64,000 bases of DNA, taken from the NCBI GenBank assembly GCA_035501495.1, contig DATJWB010000286.1, forward strand, positions 1-64,000. Direction: 5' to 3'. The translations under genes were made by a program, and so were the position numbers. The notes under the pieces were generated by a model. It had not been told where the DNA came from. It did no database searches and was given only the letters and a program-made list of their open reading frames with translations. Below are positions 37,448 through 46,181 of the stretch, piece after piece (the first letter of the stretch is position 1; every line of letters starts with the position of its first letter). This DNA is from JAIQFL01 sp035501495. Its GTDB lineage: Bacteria; Acidobacteriota; Terriglobia; Bryobacterales; Bryobacteraceae.

Positions 37448-38421
37448 AATTACGCGTAGCCGTGATCTATGGCGGGAGAACCGGTGAGCACGATGTCTCG
37501 GTCCGTTCGGCGCGCGCCATCCTGGCCGCCATGGACCCGGCGAAGTACGAGAAGATCGAGTACTTTATCGGCCGCGAAGGCAAATGGTCGCCGAAACCCA
37601 TCCTGCCTGAGCCCGGCGCGCATCCCGATATCGACGTGGTCTTTCCCGTCCTGCACGGCACCTTCGGCGAGGACGGCACCGTGCAGGGACTCCTCGAACT
37701 GGCCGACCTGCCATATGTCGGCGCCGGCGTACTGGCCTCCGCCATCTCCATGGACAAGGAGATGATGAAACGTGTCTGCCAGGAACGCATGTTGCCCGTG
37801 GTAGACTACCTGGCGTTCCGCCGGGAGTGCGCCAGTATTCCCGCGATCTGCGCCCGCCTGCCGTTCCCCATGTTCGTCAAGCCCGCCAACCTCGGCTCGT
37901 CGGTCGGGATCTCGAAAGCGCACAACGCCGCGGAACTCGCATCCGCCCTCAGTCTGGCATCGCAGTACGACTGCAAGGTCATTGTGGAGCGCGGCATCAC
38001 CGGGCGCGAGCTGGAGTGTTCCGTCCTGGGGAACGAAGAGCCCGAAGCCTCCCTGCCCTGCGAGATACTGCCCTCCCGCGAGTTCTACGACTATGAAGAC
38101 AAATATCTGCTCGACAAGGCCGAGACCAAGGTCCCCGCGGATCTCCCGCCTGAGCAGACCGCCGAATTGCGCCGCCTCGCCGTGGAATGCTACCGGGCGG
38201 TGGAGTGCGAGGGTATGGCGCGCGTCGATTTCCTGATGGAATCCGCTACCGGCAAGCTGTACATCAACGAGATCAACACCATTCCCGGGTTCACGTCCAT
38301 CAGCATGTACCCCCAAATGTGGAAGCACAGCGGGATTGAGTTCCCGGTCCTGATCGACCGCCTGATCGCCCTGGCGCTGGTCCGCCACCAGCGGAAAGCG
38401 GCGACTAAGTTCGCGAGATAG
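37444..38421 (+). CDS. ddl: D-alanine--D-alanine ligase
   Basis: A 325-residue ATP-grasp ligase. Motifs include YGGRTGEHDVSVRSA, FPVLHGTFGEDGTVQG, the ATP-binding FVKPANLGSSVGISKA, the omega-loop FYDYEDKYLLDKA and metal ligands in YINEINTIPGFTSISMYP. It joins two D-alanines for the peptidoglycan stem peptide. The omega-loop is of the D-Ala-D-Ala type, not the D-lactate (VanA) type. It overlaps the arginase stop by 4 bases. Confidence 0.95.
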   Translation: MKLRVAVIYGGRTGEHDVSVRSARAILAAMDPAKYEKIEYFIGREGKWSPKPILPEPGAHPDIDVVFPVLHGTFGEDGTVQGLLELADLPYVGAGVLASAISMDKEMMKRVCQERMLPVVDYLAFRRECASIPAICARLPFPMFVKPANLGSSVGISKAHNAAELASALSLASQYDCKVIVERGITGRELECSVLGNEEPEASLPCEILPSREFYDYEDKYLLDKAETKVPADLPPEQTAELRRLAVECYRAVECEGMARVDFLMESATGKLYINEINTIPGFTSISMYPQMWKHSGIEFPVLIDRLIALALVRHQRKAATKFAR

Positions 38422-38482
38422 TGGCGGGCGCACTCCCGCCTGTAACAACGTGGCGCCGGCACTCCTGCCGACGCTTTTGGTC
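38422..38482 (+). repeat. Dispersed double-hairpin element, copy 5
   Basis: Immediately after the ddl stop. The first palindrome is GGCGGG...CCCGCC. The second hairpin, 38453-38474, has 8 of 9 pairs and loop CTCC, followed by TTTTGGTCG. A further inverted pair CGCGTCCC (38487-38494) and GGGACGCG (38533-38540) lies downstream. Confidence 0.75.
38453..38478 (+). terminator. Probable intrinsic terminator after ddl
   Basis: Stem GGCGCCGGCA against TGCCGACGCC-like pairing, loop CTCC, then TTTT. It is formed by copy 5 of the dispersed element and lies 31 bases after the ddl stop. Confidence 0.5.
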
Positions 38483-38693
38483 GCCTCGCGTCCCGACTTC
38501 TGACGATGCTCCGACCGATGTTTTTGAAAACAGGGACGCGGCCCGAAAAGCGCACTCTCGCGATTTGCCCCACGGCAGTGGATAATTTGCTCATCGGGAC
38601 GCTCATCCGGCGGGGCACAAGCAGAGTCTCGACATACTGGAGACGGCACGCACTAATGTCCGCGCCACATGTTGGCCCACTGCTACACTGGCT

Positions 38694-39941
38694 ATGAGCA
38701 TGGCTGCCAATGCCGCCCTTGGGTCGAATCTCGGAGAGTTCACAGAACACCGCGCGGTGCGCGAGTGTCTGCAGTGGTTCACTCGCGAAAAACAGTGGAT
38801 CAACGAAGTGCATTTGCAGCTCTGCCGCGTACCCGCCCCCACTTTTCTCGAACAGGAGCGCGCCTCCTGGTTCCTCGAGCAAGTCCGCTCCTATGGCTGG
38901 TCTGCCTCCATCGATCGCGCGGGCAACGTCGTCGCCACCGTCGGCGAGGGCCCTTACGTGGCGCTCACCGCGCACCTGGATACCGTAATCGCCCCTCGAA
39001 ACAAGGACGAAATCAGCGTGGATTCCGACGGCCGCTTCCGCGGTCCTGGCGTCTCCGACAATGGAGCCGGATTGGCCGCCCTGTTGGCCGTCGCGCGCGT
39101 CTGGAAACTCGGCGCGGGTTTGCCGGAGCTTCCACTGGGCCTTCTGCTCGTCGCCAATGTCGGCGAAGAGGGCGAGGGTAATCTCTTGGGCATGCGCCAC
39201 CTCTGCAAACAGTCGCCGCTCGCCCGCAAAGTGGAATCCTTCATCGTGGTGGACGGAGCCAATACCGACCACATCACCACGCGCGGCCTCGGCAGCCGGC
39301 GCTTCGAAGTCCAGTTTACCGGCCCCGGAGGCCATAGCTGGAGCGATTACGGCGTCGGCAATCCGGTCCACGCGCTTTGCCGCGCCGTGGCGCTATTCTC
39401 CGAAAACCGGCTCGAAGGCACTCCCAAGTCAGCGGTCAACGTCGGCCTGATCGAGGGCGGATCGAGCGTGAACTCCATCGCTCAGTCGGCACGCGCGAAA
39501 GTCGACATCCGCTCCGAGAGCAATCCCAAGCTGGATGAGTTGGTGGAACTCCTCTCCGCCGCCATCGACCGCGCCCGCGATCTCGAAAACCAGAGGGCTA
39601 CCGGCGCCAAGGTGAACGTCAAGCTGAAAGAGATTGGCTCGCGCCCCGCCGCGGCACTCCCGGATAACGCGCCCATCCTCCAATGCCTGCGCGCCGTGGA
39701 CGCCCACTTGGGCATCCGTTCGCATCTCGACACCTCGTCTACCGACGCCAATATTCCGCTTTCCTTGGGAATTCCGGCACTGGCCATCGGCGCCGGAGGC
39801 CTGGGCGGGGGCGCCCACACCACCCAGGAATGGTTCCGCCCGGAAGGTCGCGACCTCGGGCTGAAACGCATTCTCCTGACCCTCCTGATGCTGATGAGGA
39901 ACTCCGGCGGTCCCGCCCTGCAGCCCGGACCGGCCAGGTGA
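38694..39941 (+). CDS. M20-family metallopeptidase
   Basis: A 415-residue zinc peptidase of the M20 (peptidase T/ArgE/CPG2) clan. Metal-binding and catalytic motifs are LTAHLDTV (His, Asp), GPGVSDNGAG (bridging Asp), VANVGEEGEGNL (Glu pair) and VVDGANTDHI; the dimerisation lid starts at GSRRFEVQFTGPGGHSW. The last zinc ligand is His in GGGAHTTQEW. It should cut peptides or amidated amino acids in the cytoplasm. The start at 38694 or the ATG six bases later cannot be told apart. The stop overlaps the next gene as GTGA. Confidence 0.9.
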   Translation: MSMAANAALGSNLGEFTEHRAVRECLQWFTREKQWINEVHLQLCRVPAPTFLEQERASWFLEQVRSYGWSASIDRAGNVVATVGEGPYVALTAHLDTVIAPRNKDEISVDSDGRFRGPGVSDNGAGLAALLAVARVWKLGAGLPELPLGLLLVANVGEEGEGNLLGMRHLCKQSPLARKVESFIVVDGANTDHITTRGLGSRRFEVQFTGPGGHSWSDYGVGNPVHALCRAVALFSENRLEGTPKSAVNVGLIEGGSSVNSIAQSARAKVDIRSESNPKLDELVELLSAAIDRARDLENQRATGAKVNVKLKEIGSRPAAALPDNAPILQCLRAVDAHLGIRSHLDTSSTDANIPLSLGIPALAIGAGGLGGGAHTTQEWFRPEGRDLGLKRILLTLLMLMRNSGGPALQPGPAR

Positions 39942-40840
39942 AAGCACTCCGGGCGATCGGGCCTCTCCAAAGGACGGCGGATGCCGCGCTGGCCTTCAAC
40001 ACTCTCATCTGGGGCGCCACCTTCGTCCTCGTCAAAGCCGCGCTCGGAGGCGTTTCGCCCATACTGTTCCTGGCCCTCCGTTTCTCGCTGGCAGCGGTGG
40101 TGCTTGCCATTCTCTATCGCGGCGCCGGCAAAGGGCCTCATAGCCAAAAGGCAGTGCTCGGCGGTTGCCTTTCGGGAGTGTTCCTGTTTGCCGGATATGC
40201 ACTCCAAACCGCCGGGCTGAACTTCACCACGGCTCCCAAATCGGCGTTCCTCACCGGGCTAACGTCCGTGATGGTACCTTTGGAGGCATCACTCGTCTAT
40301 CACTCCAGACCTCGAGCTTCCGAGGTGGTGGGTTTACTGGTGGCGACCGTCGGGCTGGCCCTGATGACCCTAGAAGGGACGATTGGCCGGATCGGCCGCG
40401 GCGATGCACTGACCTTGCTTTGTGCCGTCGCTTTCGCCGCCCACATCGTGACCGTGGGCCATTTTTCCGGAATCATGAGCTTCGAGCTTTTGTCGGTCAG
40501 TCAAATTGGCGCGGCTGCGGTGTTGGCATCTTCAACGTTTTGGTGGGTCGAGACACCGCATCTCGAATGGCGCCCGGCGGTTGTCCTCGCTGTACTCATA
40601 ACCGGTCTGTTTGCCACCGCTTCTGCCTTCGCGATCCAGGCTTGGGCGCTGCGTTACACCACTTCCTCGAGAGCCGCGCTCATCTACATGCTGGAGCCGG
40701 TATTCGCCTGGATGACATCGTACATCCTGGCTGGCGAAGGCCTCTCCCGGCGTGCCGCCGGGGGTGCGATCCTGATATTAAGCGGCGTGCTGGTCGTGGA
40801 GTTGAAACCGTGGAAAGCGCAGCCACATCCATCACAGTAA
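39938..40840 (+). CDS. EamA/DMT-superfamily transporter
   Basis: A 300-residue inner-membrane protein with ten hydrophobic helices arranged as two EamA repeats (FNTLIWGATFVLVKAALGGV...; AVLITGLFATASAFAIQAWA...). These carriers export or import small metabolites; the substrate is unknown. The GTG at 39938 overlaps the stop of the M20 peptidase (GTGA) and gives the normal family length, so the longer frame beginning at 39683 is rejected. The pairing with a peptidase suggests it exports a product of that enzyme, which is inference. Confidence 0.88.
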   Translation: MKALRAIGPLQRTADAALAFNTLIWGATFVLVKAALGGVSPILFLALRFSLAAVVLAILYRGAGKGPHSQKAVLGGCLSGVFLFAGYALQTAGLNFTTAPKSAFLTGLTSVMVPLEASLVYHSRPRASEVVGLLVATVGLALMTLEGTIGRIGRGDALTLLCAVAFAAHIVTVGHFSGIMSFELLSVSQIGAAAVLASSTFWWVETPHLEWRPAVVLAVLITGLFATASAFAIQAWALRYTTSSRAALIYMLEPVFAWMTSYILAGEGLSRRAAGGAILILSGVLVVELKPWKAQPHPSQ

Positions 40841-40896
40841 GTTGTAACGGGAATATAATGATTGCTGCTGCCTGCAGGCGAAGGAGTTAAGTCATC

Positions 40897-42504
40897 ATGA
40901 GTTTCTTTAACAAATTGCGAACCCAGAAGTTGCTTTCGTTCACGCTGATTCTCTTCACCCTGTCGGTCGGCATCGTGATTGGCACGCTGGTCAGCACGGG
41001 TGCCAAGGCGGCCAGAGACGACCGGCAGATCGCCCCGGGCGCTACGCCTTTGGTAATTCCCAATCCAGTCGAGTTGTCCAATCAGTTCACCGAAATTGCC
41101 AAGCAGGTCGAGCCCTCCGTGGTCAATATCTCCACCACCTACGCGCCCAAAGCCACCACCCGAACGCGCAACGGCCGCAGGCAGCAGTTGGTGCCTCCGG
41201 ACGACGAGGACCAGGGCGACAACGGCATTGGCGGTATGGACGACCTGCTGAATCGATTCTTCGGTGGAGGCGGCATGCCCGAGATGCAGCGCAAGGGATA
41301 TGCCCTTGGCTCGGGCGTCGTGGTGGATAAAGCCGGCTACATCCTGACCAATAATCACGTCGTGGATAAGGCCGATCGTATCCAGGTGAAGTTCGCCAAC
41401 GATTCGCTGGAGTACGACGCTAAGGTCGTGGGCGTGGATGCGCAAACCGACCTGGCGGTGATCCGGGTCGAAGGAAAGCATGACCTGAAGCCCGCCAAAA
41501 TCGGCAACTCCGACTCGGTCCAGGTGGGCGATTGGTGCGTCGCCATCGGGTCTCCATTCGGGTTCCAGGCTACAGTTACGGTCGGCATCATCAGCGCCCG
41601 GGAGCGCGATGTGGATCCCCTCCAGCAGTTCCAGCATTTCCTCCAGACCGATGCCGCCATTAATCCCGGCAACAGCGGCGGCCCGTTGCTGAACATCCGC
41701 GGCGAGGTAATCGGGATTAATACCGCGATCGCTTCGCGGTCGGGCGGTTTTCAAGGCATCGGCTTCGCCATGCCCGTGAATACCGCGGCTACGGTTTACA
41801 ACGAGATCATCAAGAACGGCAAGGTCGTACGGGGCTCCATCGGAATCAGCTTCGCCTCCGATCCCGCTACTGCCCGCGATCTGCTGCGCGGCATGGGCGG
41901 CGTCACGGAAGGCGTCTTCGTCGAGCGTGTCGAGCCAGGCGGCCCCTCCGAGAAGGCCGGCCTCAGGGAAGCCGACATCATCACCAGCATCGACGGAAAG
42001 ACGGTTCGCCAAGGCAACGACCTGGTGAATACCGTCACGCAGACGCCCATCGGGACGACCGTCACACTCGGCGTGTTGCGCGGGGGCAAACCGCAGAGCT
42101 TCAAAGTGGTGGTCGGAAACCTCGCCCAGATCTTTCCCGAACGGTTCGGGAACCCCGCCGAGCCGGAAGCGCCCAAGGCTACCGGCACTACGGTGAGCTT
42201 TGGTATATCGATTACGGACATGACCGACCAACGGCGGGAAAGCCTCGGCGTCAAGCAGCCCGGAGGCGTCATGGTGGAGGAAGTGGAATCCAACTCCTTC
42301 GCCGACGACATCGGAATGCGGCCGAACGATATTTTGACCGACATCAACCAGCACCCCATTACGTCTACGGGTGACGTCAAGAAAGTGCAGGCCACCCTGA
42401 AGCCCGGCGACGCGGTAGCCTTCCGGATTCTGCGGAGGGATCGCGGGGACCGTGGTCCGTATACCGCCACGTTCCTGGCCGGCACTCTGCCCAATTCGCG
42501 CTGA
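40897..42504 (+). CDS. degP: DegP/HtrA-family serine protease
   Basis: A 535-residue periplasmic protease anchored by an N-terminal hydrophobic segment (about 12-34). The trypsin-like triad is His154 (NNHVV), Asp185 (QTDLAVI) and Ser260 (PGNSGGPLL). Two PDZ domains follow, at about 310-400 and 420-525. It degrades or refolds damaged envelope proteins. AAGGAG lies 11 bases before the ATG. The Q-rich linker before the catalytic domain (about 85-130) is typical of the LA loop. Symbol given by family; it could equally be called degQ. Confidence 0.93.
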   Translation: MSFFNKLRTQKLLSFTLILFTLSVGIVIGTLVSTGAKAARDDRQIAPGATPLVIPNPVELSNQFTEIAKQVEPSVVNISTTYAPKATTRTRNGRRQQLVPPDDEDQGDNGIGGMDDLLNRFFGGGGMPEMQRKGYALGSGVVVDKAGYILTNNHVVDKADRIQVKFANDSLEYDAKVVGVDAQTDLAVIRVEGKHDLKPAKIGNSDSVQVGDWCVAIGSPFGFQATVTVGIISARERDVDPLQQFQHFLQTDAAINPGNSGGPLLNIRGEVIGINTAIASRSGGFQGIGFAMPVNTAATVYNEIIKNGKVVRGSIGISFASDPATARDLLRGMGGVTEGVFVERVEPGGPSEKAGLREADIITSIDGKTVRQGNDLVNTVTQTPIGTTVTLGVLRGGKPQSFKVVVGNLAQIFPERFGNPAEPEAPKATGTTVSFGISITDMTDQRRESLGVKQPGGVMVEEVESNSFADDIGMRPNDILTDINQHPITSTGDVKKVQATLKPGDAVAFRILRRDRGDRGPYTATFLAGTLPNSR

Positions 42505-42520
42505 CCGCCTCGATCAGCTT

Positions 42521-42570
42521 CCGTACGAAACTGGCGCCTGGGTCTCTCCAGACGCTTTTCTTCGTCTTTC
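42521..42570 (+). repeat. Possible degenerate copy of the dispersed element
   Basis: GGCGCCTGGGTCTCTCCAGA, then CGCTTTTC, keeps the hairpin with a CTCT-containing loop (TGG-GTCTCT-CCA) and the CGCTTTT end after degP. Much weaker than the other copies. It may simply be a terminator. Confidence 0.35.
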
Positions 42571-42736
42571 GGTGTTTGGAGGCACCACGCGGCCCGCGTA
42601 ACGGTGCGCGCATTCACAGGCAGCTCTCATGCGTTAACCGTGCCGCCCGTTATAATACCGGTTTCGATCCCATAGAACCCCTTCGCCCGGTGGCGTCTAT
42701 GGAGTCTATGGAGTCGTACTGTCGAGTTCTTGCCCC

Positions 42737-44740
42737 ATGTCATCGACCGCCAGTGTTTTAATCATCGATGACAGCGCCGTCGATCGCGACCTTTTCCGCC
42801 GGCAGTTGCGAAGCCAGGCGGGAACCCGTTCCTTCCATTGCCTGGAAGAGGCCCGCGCCCGGGCGGGGCTCGACCAGATCCGCCGCGCGCGTCCCGACTG
42901 TGTTCTGCTCGACCTCAACTTGCCGGACATGGACGGACTCGATCTGCTCCGTTCCATCTTGCAGGACCCGGATCCCTGTCCGGTGATCGTAGTCACCGCC
43001 TACGGTACCGAGGAGGTTGCGGTCGAGGCTATGAAATCGGGCGCCACGGACTACGTGGTGAAAGGTTCGGTTTCCGCCGAGGGGCTCTGCCACGCGGTCG
43101 AGAATGCCCTCGAGAAGCGCACGCTCCAACGCCAGGTGGAGCAGCAACGGGTGGCAATCGAAGAGCGCAATCGCGAACTGGAATCGGCGCTCGAACGCGA
43201 GCGCGAAGCCCACCGCGCGGCCGCGGAGAGTGAGTCGCGGTACCGCACCTTGGCTGAGGCCATGCCGCAAGTGGTGTGGACCGCCGTGCACCCGCACGGA
43301 GGCTGGGACTATGTCAACGAGCGGTGGTCGCGCCTCACTGGCGCCCCTCCGGACTCAGCCGTCGCGCGGGGCTGGCTCGATTTCATCGACCCCAAGGACC
43401 GGGACAGCGTCCGGGATTCCTGGAAATCGTCTGTCGCCAGTCTCCGCCCGCTCGAGTTGCAGTGCCGCATCCGCACCGGCAGCGGACCATCCCGCTGGCA
43501 GTTGATGCGGGCCCTGCCTCTGATCGTGAACAGCAGGCCCGTGAAGTGGCTCGGGACCCTCACCGACATTGAGGACCAGAGACGCGCGGAGCACCTGCTC
43601 CATCACCGCCAGAAACTCGAGAGCATCGGCGTACTGGCCGGCGGCATTGCTCACGACTTCAACAATCTGCTGGTGGGCATCATCGGGGGAGTGAGCTACG
43701 CGCTGGAAGTGTTGCCGCCTCAGCACGACCTGCGCCCCGTTCTGGACGTGGCGTTCAAAGCGGGCGAGCGCGCGGCCCACCTCACCCGCCAGATGCTCGC
43801 CTATGCCGGTAAGGGCAACTTCCAGGTGGAAGACGTGGACCTCGGCCAGATGATTCATGAAACCTGGCAGCTCATCCAGGCTTCCATACCCAGCTCCGTC
43901 AACGTGAAGCTGCTGGTACGGCCCGGCCTTCCGCTGGTTCGCGCGGGTTCCGCCCAATTGCAGCAGATCGTCATGAATCTGATCATCAATGCCGGCGAGG
44001 CCATTCCCTCCGGCCGGCCCGGATTCATCATCGTGAGCACGGACGTCGAAAGCGTGGATAGCCCGCGCACCACCTGGAGCTCCGACCTGGCTCCCGGTGA
44101 GTACGTCGTCCTGGAGGTTCGGGATAACGGCTGCGGCATCGAGCCCGCCAATCTGGGCAAAATTTTCGATCCCTTCTTCACCACTAAGTTCACCGGCCGG
44201 GGATTGGGCCTGGCTGCTGTGCACGGCATCGTGCGCAGCAACCGCGGCTCGATCGAGGTGGACAGCGCGCCCGGAATGGGCAGTACGTTCCGGGTGCTGC
44301 TCCCGGTGTCCGTCGCCACCCGCGAAAGCCGTGCAAACGACAGCCCCGTGCCGCCCGGCAACACCAAACCCGGAAGAATCCTGCTGGTGGACGACGAAGA
44401 GATCGTGCGTAACACCACTCGCGCTGCCCTGGAACACGCCGGGCACTCGGTGGCTGTCGCCTCGGGCGGGCTCGAGGCGCTCGAGCGCCTGTCCGCCGCG
44501 CCGGATTCGTTTTCGCTCGTGCTGCTCGATCTGAGCATGCCCGAGCTCGATGGAGAACAGACACTCGAAGCGTTGCGGCTCATCAATTCCGGATTGCCCG
44601 TGGTAATCTGCAGCGGCTACAGCGAAATGGAGGTCAAGACGCGGTTCCAGGGCAAAGCCGTCAATGGCTTCTTGCGAAAGCCGTTCAACGTCCGGACACT
44701 GCAGGAAACGGTATCCCAGGTATTGGGATCTGCCGGCTAA
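42737..44740 (+). CDS. Hybrid sensor histidine kinase, REC-PAS-HisKA-HATPase-REC
   Basis: A 667-residue cytoplasmic kinase with no membrane segment. Order: receiver domain 1-125 with phospho-acceptor Asp59, a coiled-coil linker about 128-165, PAS about 168-285, HisKA with His306 in GGIAHDFNNLL, HATPase about 410-535 (NLIINAGEAIPS, DNGCGIEPANLGKIFDPFF, TGRGLGLAAVHGI), and a C-terminal receiver with Asp598. Receivers at both ends suggest it takes a signal from another kinase and then relays phosphate. It is followed 8 bases later by a small kinase. A direct repeat, GTCTATGGA twice, lies at 42695-42712. Confidence 0.92.
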   Translation: MSSTASVLIIDDSAVDRDLFRRQLRSQAGTRSFHCLEEARARAGLDQIRRARPDCVLLDLNLPDMDGLDLLRSILQDPDPCPVIVVTAYGTEEVAVEAMKSGATDYVVKGSVSAEGLCHAVENALEKRTLQRQVEQQRVAIEERNRELESALEREREAHRAAAESESRYRTLAEAMPQVVWTAVHPHGGWDYVNERWSRLTGAPPDSAVARGWLDFIDPKDRDSVRDSWKSSVASLRPLELQCRIRTGSGPSRWQLMRALPLIVNSRPVKWLGTLTDIEDQRRAEHLLHHRQKLESIGVLAGGIAHDFNNLLVGIIGGVSYALEVLPPQHDLRPVLDVAFKAGERAAHLTRQMLAYAGKGNFQVEDVDLGQMIHETWQLIQASIPSSVNVKLLVRPGLPLVRAGSAQLQQIVMNLIINAGEAIPSGRPGFIIVSTDVESVDSPRTTWSSDLAPGEYVVLEVRDNGCGIEPANLGKIFDPFFTTKFTGRGLGLAAVHGIVRSNRGSIEVDSAPGMGSTFRVLLPVSVATRESRANDSPVPPGNTKPGRILLVDDEEIVRNTTRAALEHAGHSVAVASGGLEALERLSAAPDSFSLVLLDLSMPELDGEQTLEALRLINSGLPVVICSGYSEMEVKTRFQGKAVNGFLRKPFNVRTLQETVSQVLGSAG

Positions 44741-44748
44741 CGGCGACT

Positions 44749-45420
44749 ATGCAGAGAAGCGGCCTCGACAGCACCACCGAACAACTGCTGTATTCCGCGG
44801 TCCACGATTTGCGCGGCCCGGCTTCGAGGATCCGTCTTTCCGCGCAGTTGTTGTCCCGCAACGGAGCGGCCCTCGATGACGAGGCCCGAACCCTGATCCG
44901 GTATATGCAAGACTCGGCGGCTGCTGTCGAAACAGTCGCCGCCGGGCTCAGACGCTATCACGAAGTTTGCGCTCGCCCGCTCGAACGTGTGTCGATCGAG
45001 CTGAGTGCGACCGTGTCGGCTGCCATCCACGCCTTAGCCGCCGAAATCGCCGCTTCCGGGGCCACAGTCACCCACTCCGCCCTTCGGACGATCAACGCCG
45101 ACCCCTTTCTGATGGGCTGGCTGTTTCAGGAACTGCTCGCCAACGCGATTCGTTTTTGCGGTCAGGAGCCCCCGTGCGTCCACTTTTCCAGAAGCACCGG
45201 CGATCCCGGAGGCTGGTACATCGCCGTATCCGACAACGGTTCCGGCATCGAAGCCGGCATGGAGAAGCGAATCTTCCGGCCCTTCCAAAAGCTCGACGGC
45301 ACCGGCGGCTCCGGCATCGGGCTGACCATCTGCAAACGAATCGTCGAGTTGCATGGAGGCGAGCTCTGGACTGAGCCGCGCGCTTGCGGAGCCGAGTTTC
45401 GATTCTATGTCGGCCGCTGA
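44749..45420 (+). CDS. Small soluble histidine kinase
   Basis: A 223-residue kinase without a sensor domain. The phospho-acceptor is His19 in YSAVHDLRGPAS, and the ATPase motifs are ELLANAIRF (N box), VSDNGSGIEAG (G1), IFRPFQKL (F box) and GSGIGLTICKRIV (G2). It sits 8 bases after the hybrid kinase and may phosphorylate that protein's first receiver, which is inference. Its 3' end overlaps the convergent methyltransferase gene by 16 bases. Confidence 0.87.
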   Translation: MQRSGLDSTTEQLLYSAVHDLRGPASRIRLSAQLLSRNGAALDDEARTLIRYMQDSAAAVETVAAGLRRYHEVCARPLERVSIELSATVSAAIHALAAEIAASGATVTHSALRTINADPFLMGWLFQELLANAIRFCGQEPPCVHFSRSTGDPGGWYIAVSDNGSGIEAGMEKRIFRPFQKLDGTGGSGIGLTICKRIVELHGGELWTEPRACGAEFRFYVGR

Positions 45421-46166
45421 ATTCGGAAGCGTCGGTTCTCCTTCCGGCCGCCTCCGTTCTTGAAAAACCACAGCCAGAAATACTGGGTCTCAGCGCCTAT
45501 CCTATACCGGCAATCGAACCCGGTGCGCACGGCCATCCGAGTGGCATCCTCGTCGGTGATGGGTGCTCCGAGCCATGTATCTGGACCGCGTCGCAACGGC
45601 CTGTATCCTCCCATCACCCGCCGGTTGGGAACGCCGTTCACCTGGAACTTGAACAGTCCGCCGGGTCGCAGCAGGCGGTGTACCTCACTCAAGTAGCCCT
45701 CCACGATGTCATGACTCGGAATGTGCTGAAACACGATGAACGAGAACGCGAAATCGAAGGGAAGCTCCGGAACCACCCGCAGATCCATGCCGCTGTTGAG
45801 GTACACGTGCGCGTTCGGAAACCGGGCGAGCGACACGCGCGCCTGCTCCACCATCTCGCCGCTCACATCCACCGCATGAACCTCGCCGAAGACGTCCGCC
45901 AGTGCCCGCGTCACCCGTCCGGCGCCGCAGCCGATCTCCAGAACCCGCATCCGGTCCGCCGCCTTCCCCTGGCAGATGTTCGTCATGTCGCTGAGAATCT
46001 GTTCCTTCACGGTCTCGCGGCCCGAGGCGAAAAAATCGCCATCGCCCCACTCGTCCCGCCCGGTCAGAATGAAATGCCGCGCATTCGCGCGGGCCCGCCG
46101 ATCCCAGTCGGCCCGCATCTGTTCCAGTTGCTTCTCGAGCGGCGTCCTTTGAAAGGGCCACTTCAT
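45405..46166 (-). CDS. Class I SAM-dependent methyltransferase
   Basis: A 253-residue methyltransferase. The SAM-binding motif is VLEIGCGAGRVTRALAD with the acidic residue in VHAVDVSGEM; IVFQHIPS and LLRPGGLFKF follow. Substrate unknown. It lies 15 bases downstream of the S9 peptidase gene on the same strand and overlaps the kinase gene tail to tail. Confidence 0.87.
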   Translation of the reverse strand: MKWPFQRTPLEKQLEQMRADWDRRARANARHFILTGRDEWGDGDFFASGRETVKEQILSDMTNICQGKAADRMRVLEIGCGAGRVTRALADVFGEVHAVDVSGEMVEQARVSLARFPNAHVYLNSGMDLRVVPELPFDFAFSFIVFQHIPSHDIVEGYLSEVHRLLRPGGLFKFQVNGVPNRRVMGGYRPLRRGPDTWLGAPITDEDATRMAVRTGFDCRYRIGAETQYFWLWFFKNGGGRKENRRFRIQRPT

Positions 46167-46181
46167 ATCGGACCCGGTCCG

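Noticed and set aside
42651..42656. TATAAT before the hybrid kinase gene as a -10 box
   Set aside because: No acceptable -35 hexamer at 16-19 bases; kept out of the feature list.
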